Below are positions 1-9,709 of a DNA stretch of 64,000 bases, one piece after another (the stretch's first letter is position 1; each line of letters begins with the position of its first letter). The translations under genes were made by a program, and so were the position numbers. The notes below the pieces were generated by a model. That model was not told where the DNA came from, ran no database searches, and worked only from the letters and a program-made list of their open reading frames with translations. This stretch comes from Nocardia sp. alder85J (GTDB lineage: Bacteria > Actinomycetota > Actinomycetes > Mycobacteriales > Mycobacteriaceae). The DNA lies in assembly GCF_020176955.2 (NCBI RefSeq), contig NZ_JAIUCZ020000002.1:186001-250000 (forward strand). Direction: 5' to 3'.

Positions 1-1
1 G

Positions 2-511
<510 letters not shown>

Positions 512-517
512 GAGCTG

Positions 518-552
518 TTGCCCCGCCGGGCTTTCCGAGCTCGGCGGGGCAA
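518..552 (+). terminator. Hairpin terminator after ahcY
   Basis: A perfect 11-bp stem (TTGCCCCGCCG at 518-528 pairs with 542-552) encloses a 13-nt loop, 7 bp after the ahcY stop codon. There is no T tract, which is common for actinobacterial terminators. Confidence 0.75.
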
Positions 553-681
553 TGCCCACGGGATCCGCGGCCGGATGCCCGGGATCCGGCCGGCGCCGGG
601 ATCCGATCCACCGCCGATTCCGGAGTTCGCCGCGGTGGTGGGGTGGCGAGGTTGTCGGGGGTGGGTTGTACCCTCCGTGGC

Positions 682-1329
682 ATGGGTGCGTTGGTCGCGG
701 TGGAAGGGCTCGACGGTGCGGGTAAGCGCACGTTGATCGAGGCCGTCGTCGGGGAGCTCCGGGCGCGCGGGGTGCGGGTGGCCACGCTGGCGTTTCCGCG
801 GTACGGGCGGTCGGTGCACGCCGATCTCGCGGCGGAGGCGTTGCGCGGGCGGCACGGTGATCTGGCGGGTTCGGTGAATGCCATGGCATTGCTGTTCGCG
901 CTGGATCGGTCCGGGGCGCGGGACGAGTTGGCGAAACTACTGGCGGACAACGACATCGTGCTGCTGGATCGCTATGTGGCCTCGAACGCGGCCTACAATG
1001 CGGCTCGCACCGGGCAGTCGGCCGAGGGGGAAATCGCCTCGTGGGTCGCGGAATTGGAATTCGGGCGATTCGAGCTGCCGGTGCCCGATCTGCAAGTGCT
1101 GCTGGACGTCCCGGTCGAGCTGGCCGCCGAGCGGGCACGTCATCGGGGCGAACTGGACAGTGCGCGAGCGCTGGACGCCTACGAACGCGACGAACTCCTG
1201 CAGCAACGCACCGCGGCGGTCTATCGTGTGTTGGCCGAATCGAACTGGCACGGTCCGTGGCGGGTGCACGGGGTCCATGACAATCCGGCATCATTGACCG
1301 CGTGCCTATCGGAAATACTTGCCCGATAG
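682..1329 (+). CDS. tmk: Thymidylate kinase
   Basis: This 215-aa cytoplasmic kinase converts dTMP to dTDP for DNA synthesis. The P-loop GLDGAGKRT lies at residues 9-17, followed by the LLDRYVASNAAYNAAR segment with its DR(Y) nucleotide-binding motif and a DVPVELAAERAR region near the lid. The reading frame is open much further upstream, but the ATG at 682 places the P-loop at the distance from the N-terminus expected for dTMP kinases. The reading before it is low-complexity Arg/Gly/Pro antisense-like sequence. The gene lies between ahcY and mtrA, the same order as Rv3248c-Rv3247c-Rv3246c. Confidence 0.93.
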   Translation: MGALVAVEGLDGAGKRTLIEAVVGELRARGVRVATLAFPRYGRSVHADLAAEALRGRHGDLAGSVNAMALLFALDRSGARDELAKLLADNDIVLLDRYVASNAAYNAARTGQSAEGEIASWVAELEFGRFELPVPDLQVLLDVPVELAAERARHRGELDSARALDAYERDELLQQRTAAVYRVLAESNWHGPWRVHGVHDNPASLTACLSEILAR

Positions 1330-1407
1330 GGTTGGATGTGCGTCGGTACCGTACCAGTGTTGGCGGGATTGCCCGTTCCGAGCCGGAGAGATGACAACAT
1401 AGTAGTT

Positions 1408-2085
1408 ATGAAGCCGAAGATTCTGGTCGTCGACGACGATATGGCGCTCGCCGAGATGCTCACGATCGTCTTGCGCGGCGAGGGTTTCGACCCGCACGTG
1501 GTCGGCGACGGCACGCAAGCGCTCACCGCGGTCCGGGAGATCCGTCCCGATCTGGTGTTGCTGGATCTGATGTTGCCGGGCATGAACGGTATCGATGTAT
1601 GCCGGGTGCTGCGCGCGGATTCGGGCGTGCCGATCGTGATGTTGACGGCGAAGACCGACACGGTGGACGTGGTGCTCGGTCTGGAGTCGGGGGCCGACGA
1701 CTACATCGTCAAGCCGTTCAAGCCCAAGGAGCTGGTGGCCCGGGTCCGGGCGCGGTTGCGCCGGACCGAGGAGGAGCCGGCGGAGCTGCTCTCCATTGCG
1801 GATATCGTCATAGATGTGCCCGCACACAAGGTCACCCGTGGTGGTCAGCAGATCTCGCTGACCCCGCTGGAGTTCGATCTGCTGGTGGCGCTGGCCCGTA
1901 AGCCGCGTCAGGTGTTCACCCGTGAGGTGCTGCTGGAGCAGGTCTGGGGTTACCGGCACGCCGCCGATACCCGTCTGGTCAACGTCCATGTTCAGCGCCT
2001 GCGCGCGAAGGTCGAGAAGGATCCGGAGAACCCCGAGATCGTGCTGACGGTCCGAGGTGTCGGTTACAAGGCCGGACCGCCGTGA
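1408..2085 (+). CDS. mtrA: DNA-binding response regulator MtrA
   Basis: This 225-aa OmpR-family regulator is nearly identical in pattern to mycobacterial MtrA. The receiver domain (about 4-118) has the acidic pair D9/D10 and phospho-acceptor D53 in VLLDLMLPG, plus the Lys of the [10 protein letters not shown] loop. The winged-helix DNA-binding domain (about 128-225) ends in [11 protein letters not shown]. MtrA controls cell division, cell-wall hydrolase and dnaA-linked genes in mycobacteria. The ATG at 1408 was preferred to the upstream ATG at 1336 because the family begins directly with the [10 protein letters not shown] strand. The gene overlaps mtrB by 4 nt, so the pair is translationally coupled. 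Confidence 0.97.
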   Translation: MKPKILVVDDDMALAEMLTIVLRGEGFDPHVVGDGTQALTAVREIRPDLVLLDLMLPGMNGIDVCRVLRADSGVPIVMLTAKTDTVDVVLGLESGADDYIVKPFKPKELVARVRARLRRTEEEPAELLSIADIVIDVPAHKVTRGGQQISLTPLEFDLLVALARKPRQVFTREVLLEQVWGYRHAADTRLVNVHVQRLRAKVEKDPENPEIVLTVRGVGYKAGPP

Positions 2086-4049
2086 TCGCTGCGCCCAGAA
2101 ACCGCCTCGAGCGGTTACTGGCAGCAGCGGTGGCCTGGTTCAAGTCCGTGGGCGAGTCCCTGGGCCACGTGTGGCGACGCTCGCTGCAATTGCGCGTCGT
2201 CGTATCCACGCTCACCCTGTCACTGATCGTCATCGTGATCCTGGGCGTGGTTCTGACCAGCCAGATCACCGATCGGCTGTTGGACGCGAAGATCAACGCG
2301 GCCGTCGAGGAGATGGGCCGTGCCCGCAGCACGGTGGAGACCCAGCTGAACGGGGTGCACGACTCCAGCACCCAGCAGTCGCGGCTGGACGATGCCCTGC
2401 GCGCGCTGTCCTCGGGTTCCAGCCCGCAGGCCGGCAGCGCCGCGGCGGGCAGTTTCGATGCCGCGCTGCTGATGACCAACGACAACGGCCAGGAGATCAC
2501 CGCCGGTCCTACCCAGGAGGTCCCGGCGGAGCTGCGCCGATTCGTGCAGCAGAACCAGGTCAGCTATCAATTCGCGACGGTCTCCGATGCCGACGGCTAT
2601 CACGGGCCGGTGCTGCTGATCGGCAGTCCGAGTTCGCAGGTCTCCACGCTCGAGGTCTACCTGATCTTCCCGCTGACCAACGAGGAACGCAGTCTCTCGC
2701 TGATGCACGGCACCATGCTCGTCGGCGGTGTCGTCCTGCTGGTGCTGCTCGCCGCGATCACCGCGCTGGTCACCCGGCAGGTGGTGCTGCCGATCCGGTC
2801 CGCGGCCCGGATCGCGACCCGATTCGCCGACGGCCGCCTCAAGGAACGCATGGTGGTGCGCGGCGAGGACGACATGGCCCGGCTGGCGATGTCGTTCAAC
2901 GAGATGGCCGAGAGCCTGTCGACGCAGATCACCCAGCTGGAGGAGTTCGGAAACCTACAGCGCCGCTTCACCTCCGATGTCAGCCACGAACTGCGGACCC
3001 CGCTGACCACCGTCCGGATGGCCGCCGATCTGATCCACGGTTCCAGCGACGACCTCGATCCCGCGCTGGCCCGCAGCGCCGAGTTGCTGGTCACCGAGCT
3101 CGACCGCTTCGAGGGCCTGCTCAACGATCTGCTGGAGATCAGCCGCCACGACGCCGGCGTCGCCGAGTTGCAGGTGGAGTCGCTGGACGTGCGGATGTGC
3201 GCGCGGGCGGCATTGTCGATGGTCCGGCATCTGGCCAAGGAATCGGGCGTCGAACTGGTGGTGGACCTGCCGGAGGAGCCGGTGGTCGCCGAGGTGGATC
3301 CGCGCCGCGTGGAACGAGTACTGCGCAACCTGCTCGCCAACGCGATCGACCACAGCGAGGGCAAACCGGTGCTGATCCGCATGCGCGGTGACGCCGACGC
3401 CAACGCGGTGGGGATCGTGGTGCGTGATCAGGGTGTCGGGTTGCGGCCCGGTGAGGAGAAGTTGGTGTTCAACCGGTTCTGGCGGTCGGATCCGTCGCGA
3501 ATGCGGCGGTCCGGCGGTACCGGCCTGGGCCTGTCGATCAGTGTCGAGGACGCACATCTGCACGAGGGCAAGCTGGAGGCGTGGGGCGAACCCGGTGCCG
3601 GCGCCAGCTTCCGGCTGACCCTGCCGATGGTGCGGGGCCGCAAGCTGGGAGCGAGCCCGTTGTCGCTGGAGCCGCCGCGCCGCCGCCCGGCCGTCGAGGC
3701 GCCGGCGGCCGAACCGCCCGCCGAATCCGCGGAAACGCCGCAGGTGCTGGAAAATCCCGCCGCACAGGAGGATTCGGACGCGGCATCGCGACCGGGCCAG
3801 GGCCGCGTCGATCCGGCCGCCGTGCCGCCGGTGCACCAGCTGCTGGCCGATGTCGATCCGGCCCTGGGTCAGCACCCGGACCTGCTCGACGACGGCCCAC
3901 CCGGCGAACCGGGCGCGGGTACCGCCGACGGCTCGAATTCCAATGGCTCGGCCCCGCACCGGGGTCCGGCACCGGGCTCCAGCAACGGCGTGGCCGGGGG
4001 TGACCGATCCGGTACCCCGGAGCACACCGATACCGGGGATGCGTCATGA
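2082..4049 (+). CDS. mtrB: Sensor histidine kinase MtrB
   Basis: This 655-aa membrane kinase is the partner of MtrA. Membrane helix 1 is at about 36-62 and helix 2 at about 210-234, with an extracytoplasmic sensor segment between them. A HAMP linker, a HisKA domain with phospho-acceptor H302 in [11 protein letters not shown], and a HATPase domain follow (N box [13 protein letters not shown] boxes DQGVGL and GGTGLGLSI). Translation starts at a GTG inside the mtrA stop region (GTGA overlap). The C-terminal 130 or so residues are a disordered Pro/Ala/Glu-rich tail, longer than in the 567-aa mycobacterial protein. The tail probably does not affect the kinase core. Confidence 0.96.
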   Translation: MIAAPRNRLERLLAAAVAWFKSVGESLGHVWRRSLQLRVVVSTLTLSLIVIVILGVVLTSQITDRLLDAKINAAVEEMGRARSTVETQLNGVHDSSTQQSRLDDALRALSSGSSPQAGSAAAGSFDAALLMTNDNGQEITAGPTQEVPAELRRFVQQNQVSYQFATVSDADGYHGPVLLIGSPSSQVSTLEVYLIFPLTNEERSLSLMHGTMLVGGVVLLVLLAAITALVTRQVVLPIRSAARIATRFADGRLKERMVVRGEDDMARLAMSFNEMAESLSTQITQLEEFGNLQRRFTSDVSHELRTPLTTVRMAADLIHGSSDDLDPALARSAELLVTELDRFEGLLNDLLEISRHDAGVAELQVESLDVRMCARAALSMVRHLAKESGVELVVDLPEEPVVAEVDPRRVERVLRNLLANAIDHSEGKPVLIRMRGDADANAVGIVVRDQGVGLRPGEEKLVFNRFWRSDPSRMRRSGGTGLGLSISVEDAHLHEGKLEAWGEPGAGASFRLTLPMVRGRKLGASPLSLEPPRRRPAVEAPAAEPPAESAETPQVLENPAAQEDSDAASRPGQGRVDPAAVPPVHQLLADVDPALGQHPDLLDDGPPGEPGAGTADGSNSNGSAPHRGPAPGSSNGVAGGDRSGTPEHTDTGDAS

Positions 4050-5869
4050 GAGTGCGGTCCCGACCGCGTGAGATCCGCGTTCGTCTCGGTGTGGTCCTGT
4101 CGGCTCTGCTCATCGCCGCCGGATGCGCGAACCTGCCCGATTCGTCGGCGCCACAGGCGCTCGGCACCCTCGACAAGGAGCCGACCTCGGCGGGGCCGCC
4201 GACACCGGTGGCCGGCCGGGAGCCCGACTCGCTGCTACGGGATTTCCTGCAGGCCACCGCCGATCCGACCAACCATCATCAGACCGCTCGCCAGTACCTG
4301 ACCCCGGGGGCCGCGTCGACCTGGGACGACACCGCCGGCACGGTGATCATCGAGAAACAGCCGGACACCCTGCGCGAATCCGGCACCCCCGATACGGCCA
4401 CCTATCACGTGCGCGCCCACAAACTCGGTGATCTCGGCGCGGACGGCTCGTTCCGGGCCGCCACCACCTCGGTCGAGTACCGCTTCGACATGACGAAGGT
4501 CGACGGCGAGTGGCGTATCGACGAACTACCCGCGGGTGTGGTCATCGAGGACGCCGCGTTCACCAAGTCCTATCGGCGTTATCCGCTGTTCTTCCCGAAC
4601 AACGCCGGCACCGCGGTGGTGCCCGATCTGCGCTGGGTCGCGCTGCGCAAGGATCAGCTGGCGCCACGGTTGCTGTCCATGCTCCAGGACGGCCCGCAGG
4701 AGACGCTCGCTCCCGCGGTGCGGAACATGTTGTCCGGCTCGGTCACCGTGCACGGTCCGATCACCAAACCCAACGGTGATCCGGAGGGGGTGGGGGTCGG
4801 CCCGGGCGGGGTGCAGATCGACTTCACCGGCGCCGCCGCGCTGGACCAGCACAGCCGGGAACTGCTGGCCGGGCAGGTGACGCTCACGCTCTACGCGGCC
4901 GAGATCTTCGGCCCCTACTTCCTGACCGGTGACGGCCGACCGCTCGACGATCGCTTCGCCGCCAGCGGCTGGACGCAGAACGATGTGAGCTATCTGAATC
5001 CGTCGGTGGTACACAACAAGATCGGCCTGCACGCCGTGCGCGACGGCTCGCTGGTGCGCGTGGATCCGGCCAAGCCCGAAGTGGTTCCGACGCCGGGCTA
5101 TTTCGGCTCCGCGAAGAACCTGCAATCGGTGGCCCTGTCGCAGGACGGGCAACTGGTCGCGGCGATCGCCGACAGCGGCCATCCCGCGCCCGAACCGTCA
5201 CGCACCCTGATCATCGGCACCTACGACGGCAACGCCTTCTTCTCGCTGGCCCAGGGCACCAGTTTCACCCGGCCGTCCTGGACCGCCGACGGCAGCGCCG
5301 CGTGGACCGTCGTCGACGGCGACCATGTGATCCGGGCCGTCCACGATCACAGCACCGGCAATGTCGCACCCCAGGACGTGGACATCTCCGCCCTGCTGTC
5401 GGTGCCGGTCTCGGTGTCGGATCCGGCGCCACGGCTGCCGATCACCGAACTGCGGATCTCGCGGTCCGGCGCGCGGGTGGCGCTGATCGCGGGCGGCAAG
5501 GTGTTCGTGGCGACGGTGGCGCCGCAGCCGGACGGGCAGTACGCGCTGACCTCACCGCTGCCGGTCGCCGCCACCCTGAGCACCTCGGCGGTCTCGCTGG
5601 ACTGGGTGACCGAGGACAGCATCGTGGTGGTGCGGGAGGGCAATGTGGACCCGGTGGAACGGGTCGACATCGACGGCTTCCAGCCCAATCCGGAAACCAG
5701 CCAGAATCTGACCTCGCCGCTGCGGGTGGTGAGCGCCTCGCCGGACGGTCAGTACATCGCCGACGCGCGGGCGGTCATGCAGTTGCAGGCCGCGGAGCCC
5801 AACAGTGAGCGCTTCTGGCGCGAGGTGCCCGGCCTGGGGCCCACCGCGACCCCGGTGCTGCCGGGATAG
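4046..5869 (+). CDS. lpqB: Lipoprotein LpqB, MtrAB accessory protein
   Basis: This 607-aa lipoprotein interacts with the sensor domain of MtrB in mycobacteria and modulates MtrA phosphorylation. A basic N-region and hydrophobic stretch lead to the lipobox IAAGC, so Cys27 would be lipidated and the protein anchored outside the membrane. The first half resembles a GerMN domain (around 200-320, with a [16 protein letters not shown] strand). The second half (about 335-600) has repeated beta-propeller-like blades such as [14 protein letters not shown]. The ATG at 4046 overlaps the mtrB stop (ATGA), completing a three-gene coupled operon. Confidence 0.95.
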   Translation: MRVRSRPREIRVRLGVVLSALLIAAGCANLPDSSAPQALGTLDKEPTSAGPPTPVAGREPDSLLRDFLQATADPTNHHQTARQYLTPGAASTWDDTAGTVIIEKQPDTLRESGTPDTATYHVRAHKLGDLGADGSFRAATTSVEYRFDMTKVDGEWRIDELPAGVVIEDAAFTKSYRRYPLFFPNNAGTAVVPDLRWVALRKDQLAPRLLSMLQDGPQETLAPAVRNMLSGSVTVHGPITKPNGDPEGVGVGPGGVQIDFTGAAALDQHSRELLAGQVTLTLYAAEIFGPYFLTGDGRPLDDRFAASGWTQNDVSYLNPSVVHNKIGLHAVRDGSLVRVDPAKPEVVPTPGYFGSAKNLQSVALSQDGQLVAAIADSGHPAPEPSRTLIIGTYDGNAFFSLAQGTSFTRPSWTADGSAAWTVVDGDHVIRAVHDHSTGNVAPQDVDISALLSVPVSVSDPAPRLPITELRISRSGARVALIAGGKVFVATVAPQPDGQYALTSPLPVAATLSTSAVSLDWVTEDSIVVVREGNVDPVERVDIDGFQPNPETSQNLTSPLRVVSASPDGQYIADARAVMQLQAAEPNSERFWREVPGLGPTATPVLPG

Positions 5870-5927
5870 GTGTGCGAAGCTGCTCGTTCGGAGCGGTGTT
5901 GTCGGGGCCGGTCGCGATAATCGGCGG

Positions 5928-6572
5928 ATGCGAACTCTGCTGGATCTGATCCTCCCGCAGGATTGTGCCGGATGCGGCCGGTGCGGGGTGGGCTGGTGTG
6001 CGGACTGTGCGGAAAGCCTTGCGGGGCAGCCGTTCCGGGTGTGGCCCCGGGCCGATCCGGGGGTGCCGTGCTGGGCGCTGGGCCGCTATGCCGGGCCGCG
6101 GCGGCGCGCGGTGGTCGCGGTCAAGGAGCAGCATCGGCGGGAGTTGGCGGCGCCGCTGGGCCGGGAGCTGGCCAGGGGGCTGGCCGCGTTGCGGACGCCG
6201 CGGCGGCCCCTGGTGCTGGTGCCCGCTCCGGCCCGGCGCGCCGCGATCCGGCAGCGCGGGGGCGATCCGGTGGGCCGGGTGGCGCGGGTCGCCGCAAGTT
6301 TGCTCTCCGATTGCGCCGTGGCTCCCGTACTGCGCATGGGGCCCGGGGTACGGGACTCGGTGGGACTGCGCCCGGAGCAGCGGCGGCGCAATCTGGCAGG
6401 GCGGATAGTGGCACCAACCGGTTCGTTGCCGACGGCCCTCCGACACCCGGAGGCCGAGGTCGTGCTGGTCGACGATGTGCTCACCACAGGGGCCACGGCG
6501 AGCGAGTCGGTCCGTGCTCTGACCGGTGCCACAGTACACGTTCGTGCCGTCGTGGTGACCTGTGCCGCGTGA
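5928..6572 (+). CDS. ComF-family phosphoribosyltransferase-like protein
   Basis: This 214-aa protein corresponds by position and content to Rv3242c. The N-terminus is a zinc-ribbon-like segment (CAGCGRCGVGWCADC, about 15-29). The C-terminal half is a type I PRTase fold with the PRPP-binding loop VVLVDDVLTTGAT near residue 180. ComF proteins are linked to DNA uptake in other bacteria, but the role of this actinobacterial orthologue is not established. The ATG at 5928 was chosen because the upstream reading lacks conserved content and overlaps lpqB. It may be co-transcribed with lpqB, 58 bp upstream. Confidence 0.85.
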   Translation: MRTLLDLILPQDCAGCGRCGVGWCADCAESLAGQPFRVWPRADPGVPCWALGRYAGPRRRAVVAVKEQHRRELAAPLGRELARGLAALRTPRRPLVLVPAPARRAAIRQRGGDPVGRVARVAASLLSDCAVAPVLRMGPGVRDSVGLRPEQRRRNLAGRIVAPTGSLPTALRHPEAEVVLVDDVLTTGATASESVRALTGATVHVRAVVVTCAA

Positions 6573-6845
6573 ATGGGAGAAATTTGCGTGAACACTGGCG
6601 GATCGGTCGCTGGCGGCCTAGCGTGAGGTCTTAGAGCGAACCCGAACTCAGAGTTTGGAGGTGGCGCCTCGAACGACCTTCGTGCCGAGTTCCCAGCTGC
6701 GATACCAGCGGAACCGGACCTGCGAGACCAGGCGGCAGCCGGCGTCACCACGATGGGCCTCCCCGAGCATCGCATCGGCCGATTCGGCACGAATGAATTC
6801 CCGCCGCACGAGATCAGGCAGTGCGGCCAGATCCGGGAGGTACGC

Positions 6846-7586
6846 GTGACGACTTCACGTCCTTCAGTGAAAGAAGCAGACTCTACGGTTCGTATCGATG
6901 CGGCGGAATCCGCCGGATTCGATTACACGGGGCATCCGACGGCCGAACCGCCCCGCATACCACGTGCGGACGTCGTGGTGAAGGGCCGTAACGTCGAGGT
7001 TCCGGACCACTATCGGGTCCATGTCGCCGACAAACTGGCGCGACTCGAACGCTTCGATTCGTCCATCTACCTGTTCGATGTGGAACTCTTCCACGAACGC
7101 AATCGCCGCCAGCGCAAGAACTGTCAGCGGGTGGAGATCACCGCCCGCGGCAAGGGGCCGGTGGCCCGGGCCGAAGCCTGCGCGGACAGTTTCTATGCCG
7201 CCCTCGACCTGGCCACCGAGAAACTGGAGAGCCGATTGCGGCGCACCAAGGACCGCAGACGAGTGCATTACGGGGACAAGACCCCCGTCTCCGTCGCCGA
7301 GGCCACCGCCGATCTGATCGACGATACTATCGCGCTGCGCCCCGAAGGATCGTCCGGCACCGCTGAGCCCGGGTCCATCGACTCGCTCGCGGAAGACAAC
7401 GCCGGGCCTGGACATATCGTCCGGACCAAGGTGCATTCGGCGATTCCGATGTCCGTCGACGACGCCCTCTATCAGATGGAGCTCGTCGGCCATGACTTCT
7501 TCCTGTTCCAGGACAAGGAAAGTGACCGGCCGTCGGTGGTCTACCGTCGCCACGCGTTCGACTACGGGTTGATCCGTCTCACCTGA
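6846..7586 (+). CDS. hpf: Ribosome hibernation promoting factor, long form
   Basis: This 246-aa protein dimerises or protects 70S ribosomes in stationary phase. The N-terminal S30AE/HPF domain spans about 40-140 (VVVKGRNVEVPDHYRVHV ... ERNRRQRKNCQRVEI). The C-terminal long-HPF dimerisation domain spans about 185-243 (IPMSVDDALYQMELVGHDFFLF). The start is a GTG at 6846 with GGAGG at 6836-6840, 5 nt upstream. The ATG at 6753 in the same frame has no comparable ribosome binding site. The 273 bp upstream (6573-6845) show no other gene and probably carry its promoter, but no convincing -35/-10 pair was seen. Confidence 0.94.
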   Translation: MTTSRPSVKEADSTVRIDAAESAGFDYTGHPTAEPPRIPRADVVVKGRNVEVPDHYRVHVADKLARLERFDSSIYLFDVELFHERNRRQRKNCQRVEITARGKGPVARAEACADSFYAALDLATEKLESRLRRTKDRRRVHYGDKTPVSVAEATADLIDDTIALRPEGSSGTAEPGSIDSLAEDNAGPGHIVRTKVHSAIPMSVDDALYQMELVGHDFFLFQDKESDRPSVVYRRHAFDYGLIRLT

Positions 7587-7592
7587 TCAGAC

Positions 7593-7618
7593 CGGCCCGG
7601 CCGAATGCGGCCGGGCTG
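7593..7618. terminator. Bidirectional hairpin terminator between hpf and bluB
   Basis: A GC-rich stem (GCCCGGCC at 7595-7602 with GGCCGGGC at 7609-7616, extended by flanking pairs) has a 6-nt loop. It sits 6 bp after the hpf stop, between convergent genes. Confidence 0.7.
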
Positions 7619-7636
7619 CACACCCTTTCACATCAC

Positions 7637-8275
7637 TCAGTGATGGCGGTAGTTCTCCCAGTGCACCGCGTCGTCGAGGGAGCGGCGATCTCGCCAGCCG
7701 AACCGCTCCAGATCGGGGACCTGCTGGAATTCGTGCACCGGCCCGGCGCACAGCCAGGCGACCGGGCGGATGCCCGGCGGCAGGTCGATCAGTTCGGTGA
7801 GGAAGGGGGTGTCGTAGAAGCTGACCCAGCCCACGCCGACACCCTCGGCGGTGGCCGCGAGCCAGAGGTTCTGGATCGCGAGAATGGTGGAGTACAAACC
7901 GGTTTCGGGGACCGAGGCGCGGCCGAGGATGTGCTGACCGCCGCGTCCGTCGTCGTGGGTCACCACGATGCCGGTACCGCTCTCGGTGATGCCCTCGATC
8001 TTGATCGGCTCGAAGGTGCGGGCCCGCTCCGGCGGCAGCGACTCCCGGAACTCCAGGCGTTTGTCGGCGACGTGCGTGGCGAACCGCCGCAACGTCTCCG
8101 GCTTGCGCACGACGATGAAATCCCAGGGCTGTGAATTCCCGACGCTGGGCGCCTGATGCGCGGCATCGAGAATCCGCAGCAGGGTGGCATCGTCCACGAC
8201 CTCACCGGTGAACTCGGCGCGCACATCGCGCCGACGGCGGATCACGTCGTAGACATTCGAACCTTCAGCAGACAC
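7637..8275 (-). CDS. bluB: 5,6-dimethylbenzimidazole synthase BluB
   Basis: This 212-aa flavoenzyme of the nitroreductase fold destroys reduced FMN with oxygen to make the lower ligand of cobalamin. Family hallmarks are VYDVIRRRRDVRAEF near the N-terminus, the FMN-phosphate segment APSVGNSQPWDF, the BluB-specific IEGITESGTGIVV, the core IQNLWLAATAEGVGVGWVSF, and the C-terminal GWRDRRSLDDAVHWENY. These separate it from ordinary NAD(P)H nitroreductases. The start is a GTG at 8275; there is no ATG close by in frame, and the upstream reading is antisense-like. It faces hpf across a shared terminator and starts 80 bp from the stop of the first desaturase. Confidence 0.9.
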   Translation of the reverse strand: MSAEGSNVYDVIRRRRDVRAEFTGEVVDDATLLRILDAAHQAPSVGNSQPWDFIVVRKPETLRRFATHVADKRLEFRESLPPERARTFEPIKIEGITESGTGIVVTHDDGRGGQHILGRASVPETGLYSTILAIQNLWLAATAEGVGVGWVSFYDTPFLTELIDLPPGIRPVAWLCAGPVHEFQQVPDLERFGWRDRRSLDDAVHWENYRHH

Positions 8276-8355
8276 GCGTACCAGTGAAGCAGAATGCCGT
8301 TCCCGCTCGTGGCGGTAGGTGGAAACCCGGCCGCTGACCGCGCCGGACTCGCCGG

Positions 8356-9612
8356 TCAGCCCACACTCGCGGCCACGGGGACCCGCTCGGCGGTACGCCG
8401 GCGGCGCTCCCGCAGCGCGGTGCGCAGGCCGCGGCGGCGGCCGGTGTTCGCGTCGACGGTGGCCAGGCCGCCGAAGGCGCGCTCCGACTTGGTCTCCGGA
8501 GCGTCGTCGGTGCCGCGGCGCAGGTACTTGTTCGGCAGCGACAGCTTCATGATGGTGCGCCACGCCTTGGCGTACTGCACCGGCAGCGAGCCGGTGGTGT
8601 AGGGCAGGTCGTACTTCTCGCACAGCGCCCGCACCCGGACCGCGATGTCGCGGTACCGGTTGCTCGGCAGATCCGGGAAGATGTGGTGCTCGATCTGGTG
8701 CGACAGGTTGCCGGTCATGAAGTGCATGAGCCAGCCGCCGGAGATGTTGGCGCTGCCGAGCATCTGCCGCAGGTACCACTCGCCCTGGGACTCGTTGTCG
8801 CAGTCGAACTTGGTGAATTTCTCGGCGCCGTCGGGGAAGTGGCCGCAGAAGATGACCGCGTTGGTCCACACGTTGCGCACGATGTTGGCGGCGATGTTGG
8901 CGGTCAGGGTGGATAGGAAGAAAGGACCGGTCAGCAGCGGGAACACCACATAGTCCTTGGTGATCTGCTTACCGATCTTCTTCAGCACCGTGGCGCGATC
9001 GTGTTCGAACGCGATCCGCTCGGGGCTGCCCTGCGCCCATTTCCGCTTCGCCAGCTTGCCCAGTTCCAGATGCTGGATGGCGACGCCGTATTCGAAGAAC
9101 ATCTGCAACAGCAGGTTGTACACCGGCTGGCCCAGATAGAACGGGGACCAGCGCTGGTCGCGGGTGACGCGCAGCAGGCCGTAGCCGATATCGTCGTCCA
9201 TGCCCAGCACGTTGGTGTACTTGTGGTGCAGGTAGTTGTGGGTGATCTTCCAGTGCTCGGACGGACCGGCGTTGTCCCATTCCCAGTTGGCGGAATGGAC
9301 CTCCGGATCGTTCATCCAATCCCACTGGCCGTGCATCACATTGTGGCCGATCTCCATGTTCTCGATGATCTTGGCCGTGCCCAGCAGGGCGACGCCGGCC
9401 AGCCAGGCCGGCGGGAAGATGCTCGCGAACAACACCGCACGGCCGGAGAGCTCCAGCCCGCGCTGCACCCGGATCACCTTGCGGATGTACTGTGCGTCCT
9501 TCTCGCCCCGGGAGGATTCGATCTCGCGGCGGATCGCATCGAGCTCCGTGCCGATCGCTTCCACATCCTCCGGGGTGAGGTGGGCGTACTCCTTGACATC
9601 CGATATCGCCAT
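8356..9612 (-). CDS. DesA3-like membrane acyl-CoA/acyl desaturase
   Basis: This 418-aa enzyme belongs to the membrane di-iron fatty acid desaturases and is most like mycobacterial DesA3 (Rv3229c, stearoyl-CoA delta-9 desaturase). The three histidine boxes are intact: H90-NVMH, H125-NYLHH, and HQIEHH at 305-310. Hydrophobic stretches flank the first box and lie around 222-258. It would introduce a double bond into an acyl chain using electrons from the nearby ferredoxin-type reductase. The ATG at 9612 gives the family N-terminus. Two overlapping copies of an operator-like motif lie directly upstream (9616-9649). Confidence 0.92.
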   Translation of the reverse strand: MAISDVKEYAHLTPEDVEAIGTELDAIRREIESSRGEKDAQYIRKVIRVQRGLELSGRAVLFASIFPPAWLAGVALLGTAKIIENMEIGHNVMHGQWDWMNDPEVHSANWEWDNAGPSEHWKITHNYLHHKYTNVLGMDDDIGYGLLRVTRDQRWSPFYLGQPVYNLLLQMFFEYGVAIQHLELGKLAKRKWAQGSPERIAFEHDRATVLKKIGKQITKDYVVFPLLTGPFFLSTLTANIAANIVRNVWTNAVIFCGHFPDGAEKFTKFDCDNESQGEWYLRQMLGSANISGGWLMHFMTGNLSHQIEHHIFPDLPSNRYRDIAVRVRALCEKYDLPYTTGSLPVQYAKAWRTIMKLSLPNKYLRRGTDDAPETKSERAFGGLATVDANTGRRRGLRTALRERRRRTAERVPVAASVG

Positions 9613-9615
9613 GCG

Positions 9616-9649
9616 GGTTACACTACCGTAGGTTACGGCGGCGTAGGTT
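9616..9649 (-). promoter_or_regulatory. Two overlapping GGTTAC-N5-CGTAGGTT sites upstream of the desaturase
   Basis: On the plus strand the motif occurs at 9616-9634 and again at 9631-9649, sharing 4 bases. It begins 4 bp from the desaturase ATG, so a bound protein would block or position transcription initiation. The same motif recurs at 12499-12517 in front of the partner reductase. Confidence 0.6.
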
Positions 9650-9709
9650 GTCTCCGTATCGATTCACAGCTGTGGCGTACGCCGCATTGTGGTCGTCACC
9701 GAAGTGTGC